NCBI GenBank assembly: GCA_020024175.1
Contig: JAHHUB010000109.1
Location: forward strand, 1-5,587
Length of the DNA: 5,587 nucleotides
Direction: 5' to 3'
From: Oscillospiraceae bacterium
GTDB lineage: Bacteria; Bacillota; Clostridia; Oscillospirales; Ruminococcaceae
Shown: positions 5,533-5,587 of the stretch, piece after piece
Layout of the letters: each line of letters begins with the position of its first letter
Numbering within the stretch: position 1 is the stretch's first letter
The notes under the pieces: generated by a model
What the model saw: the letters and a program-made list of their open reading frames with translations, nothing else
Told to the model about the DNA's origin: nothing
The model's database searches: none
Translations under genes and position numbers: made by a program

Positions 5533-5587
5533 AATAGGGGAATAAAACAAAATTGCAATAATGAAAAACGCGAGATAGAATTTGAAG

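Noticed and set aside
5503..5587. Open frame running off the window end
   Set aside because: Only about 28 codons visible, with no clear start or family; cannot be told from chance.
5569..5587. Possible 5' edge of a lysine riboswitch (CGCGAGATAGAATTTGAAG)
   Set aside because: It resembles the GATAGAGG start of that RNA class only in part, the conserved GG is absent, and the window ends before the core could be checked. A covariance-model search on the following ~200 bases would decide.

Overview
The window is a strongly AT-rich stretch with Gram-positive features: strong GGAGG-type ribosome binding sites, TTG/GTG starts and intrinsic terminators. It carries a SpoIIP-type sporulation hydrolase, a class B sortase and a secreted D,D-carboxypeptidase. 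It most likely comes from an endospore-forming anaerobic Clostridia-type Firmicute. No species can be named from the sequence alone.

Layout. (1) 2-286 (+) is the 3' end of an unrecognised gene whose start lies outside the window. (2) 291-360 holds two back-to-back terminators between converging genes. (3) 359-1490 (-) is a two-gene operon, a calcineurin-like metallophosphoesterase followed by an XRE/HTH regulator, separated by 4 nt. (4) 1491-1649 is a compact divergent promoter region with overlapping candidate promoters. (5) 1650-2960 (+) is a secreted D-alanyl-D-alanine carboxypeptidase (penicillin-binding protein 5/DacF type) with a C-terminal membrane anchor. (6) 2961-3054 is a regulatory region with a tandem TGTAAC repeat matching the WalR consensus and an extended -10 promoter. 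(7) 3055-3843 (+) is a class B sortase. (8) 3866-3924 is a very long hairpin that looks like the sortase terminator and also contains the ribosome binding site of the next gene. (9) 3925-5136 (+) is spoIIP. (10) 5140-5451 (+) is a small one-pass membrane protein whose best start is not ATG/GTG/TTG but ATA (or ATT). (11) 5452-5587 has no gene I can support.

The plus-strand block is a cell-envelope locus: trimming of peptidoglycan stem peptides (carboxypeptidase), covalent surface-protein attachment (sortase B) and peptidoglycan degradation during engulfment (SpoIIP). The divergent phosphoesterase/XRE pair is functionally separate by appearance, but its promoter overlaps that of the carboxypeptidase, so the regulator could influence both. 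The best candidates for a second look are the WalR-like box before the sortase, the hairpin that sequesters the spoIIP ribosome binding site, the non-canonical start of the last small gene, and the phosphoesterase lacking two expected metal ligands. I did not find a clear, wholly new multi-gene system.
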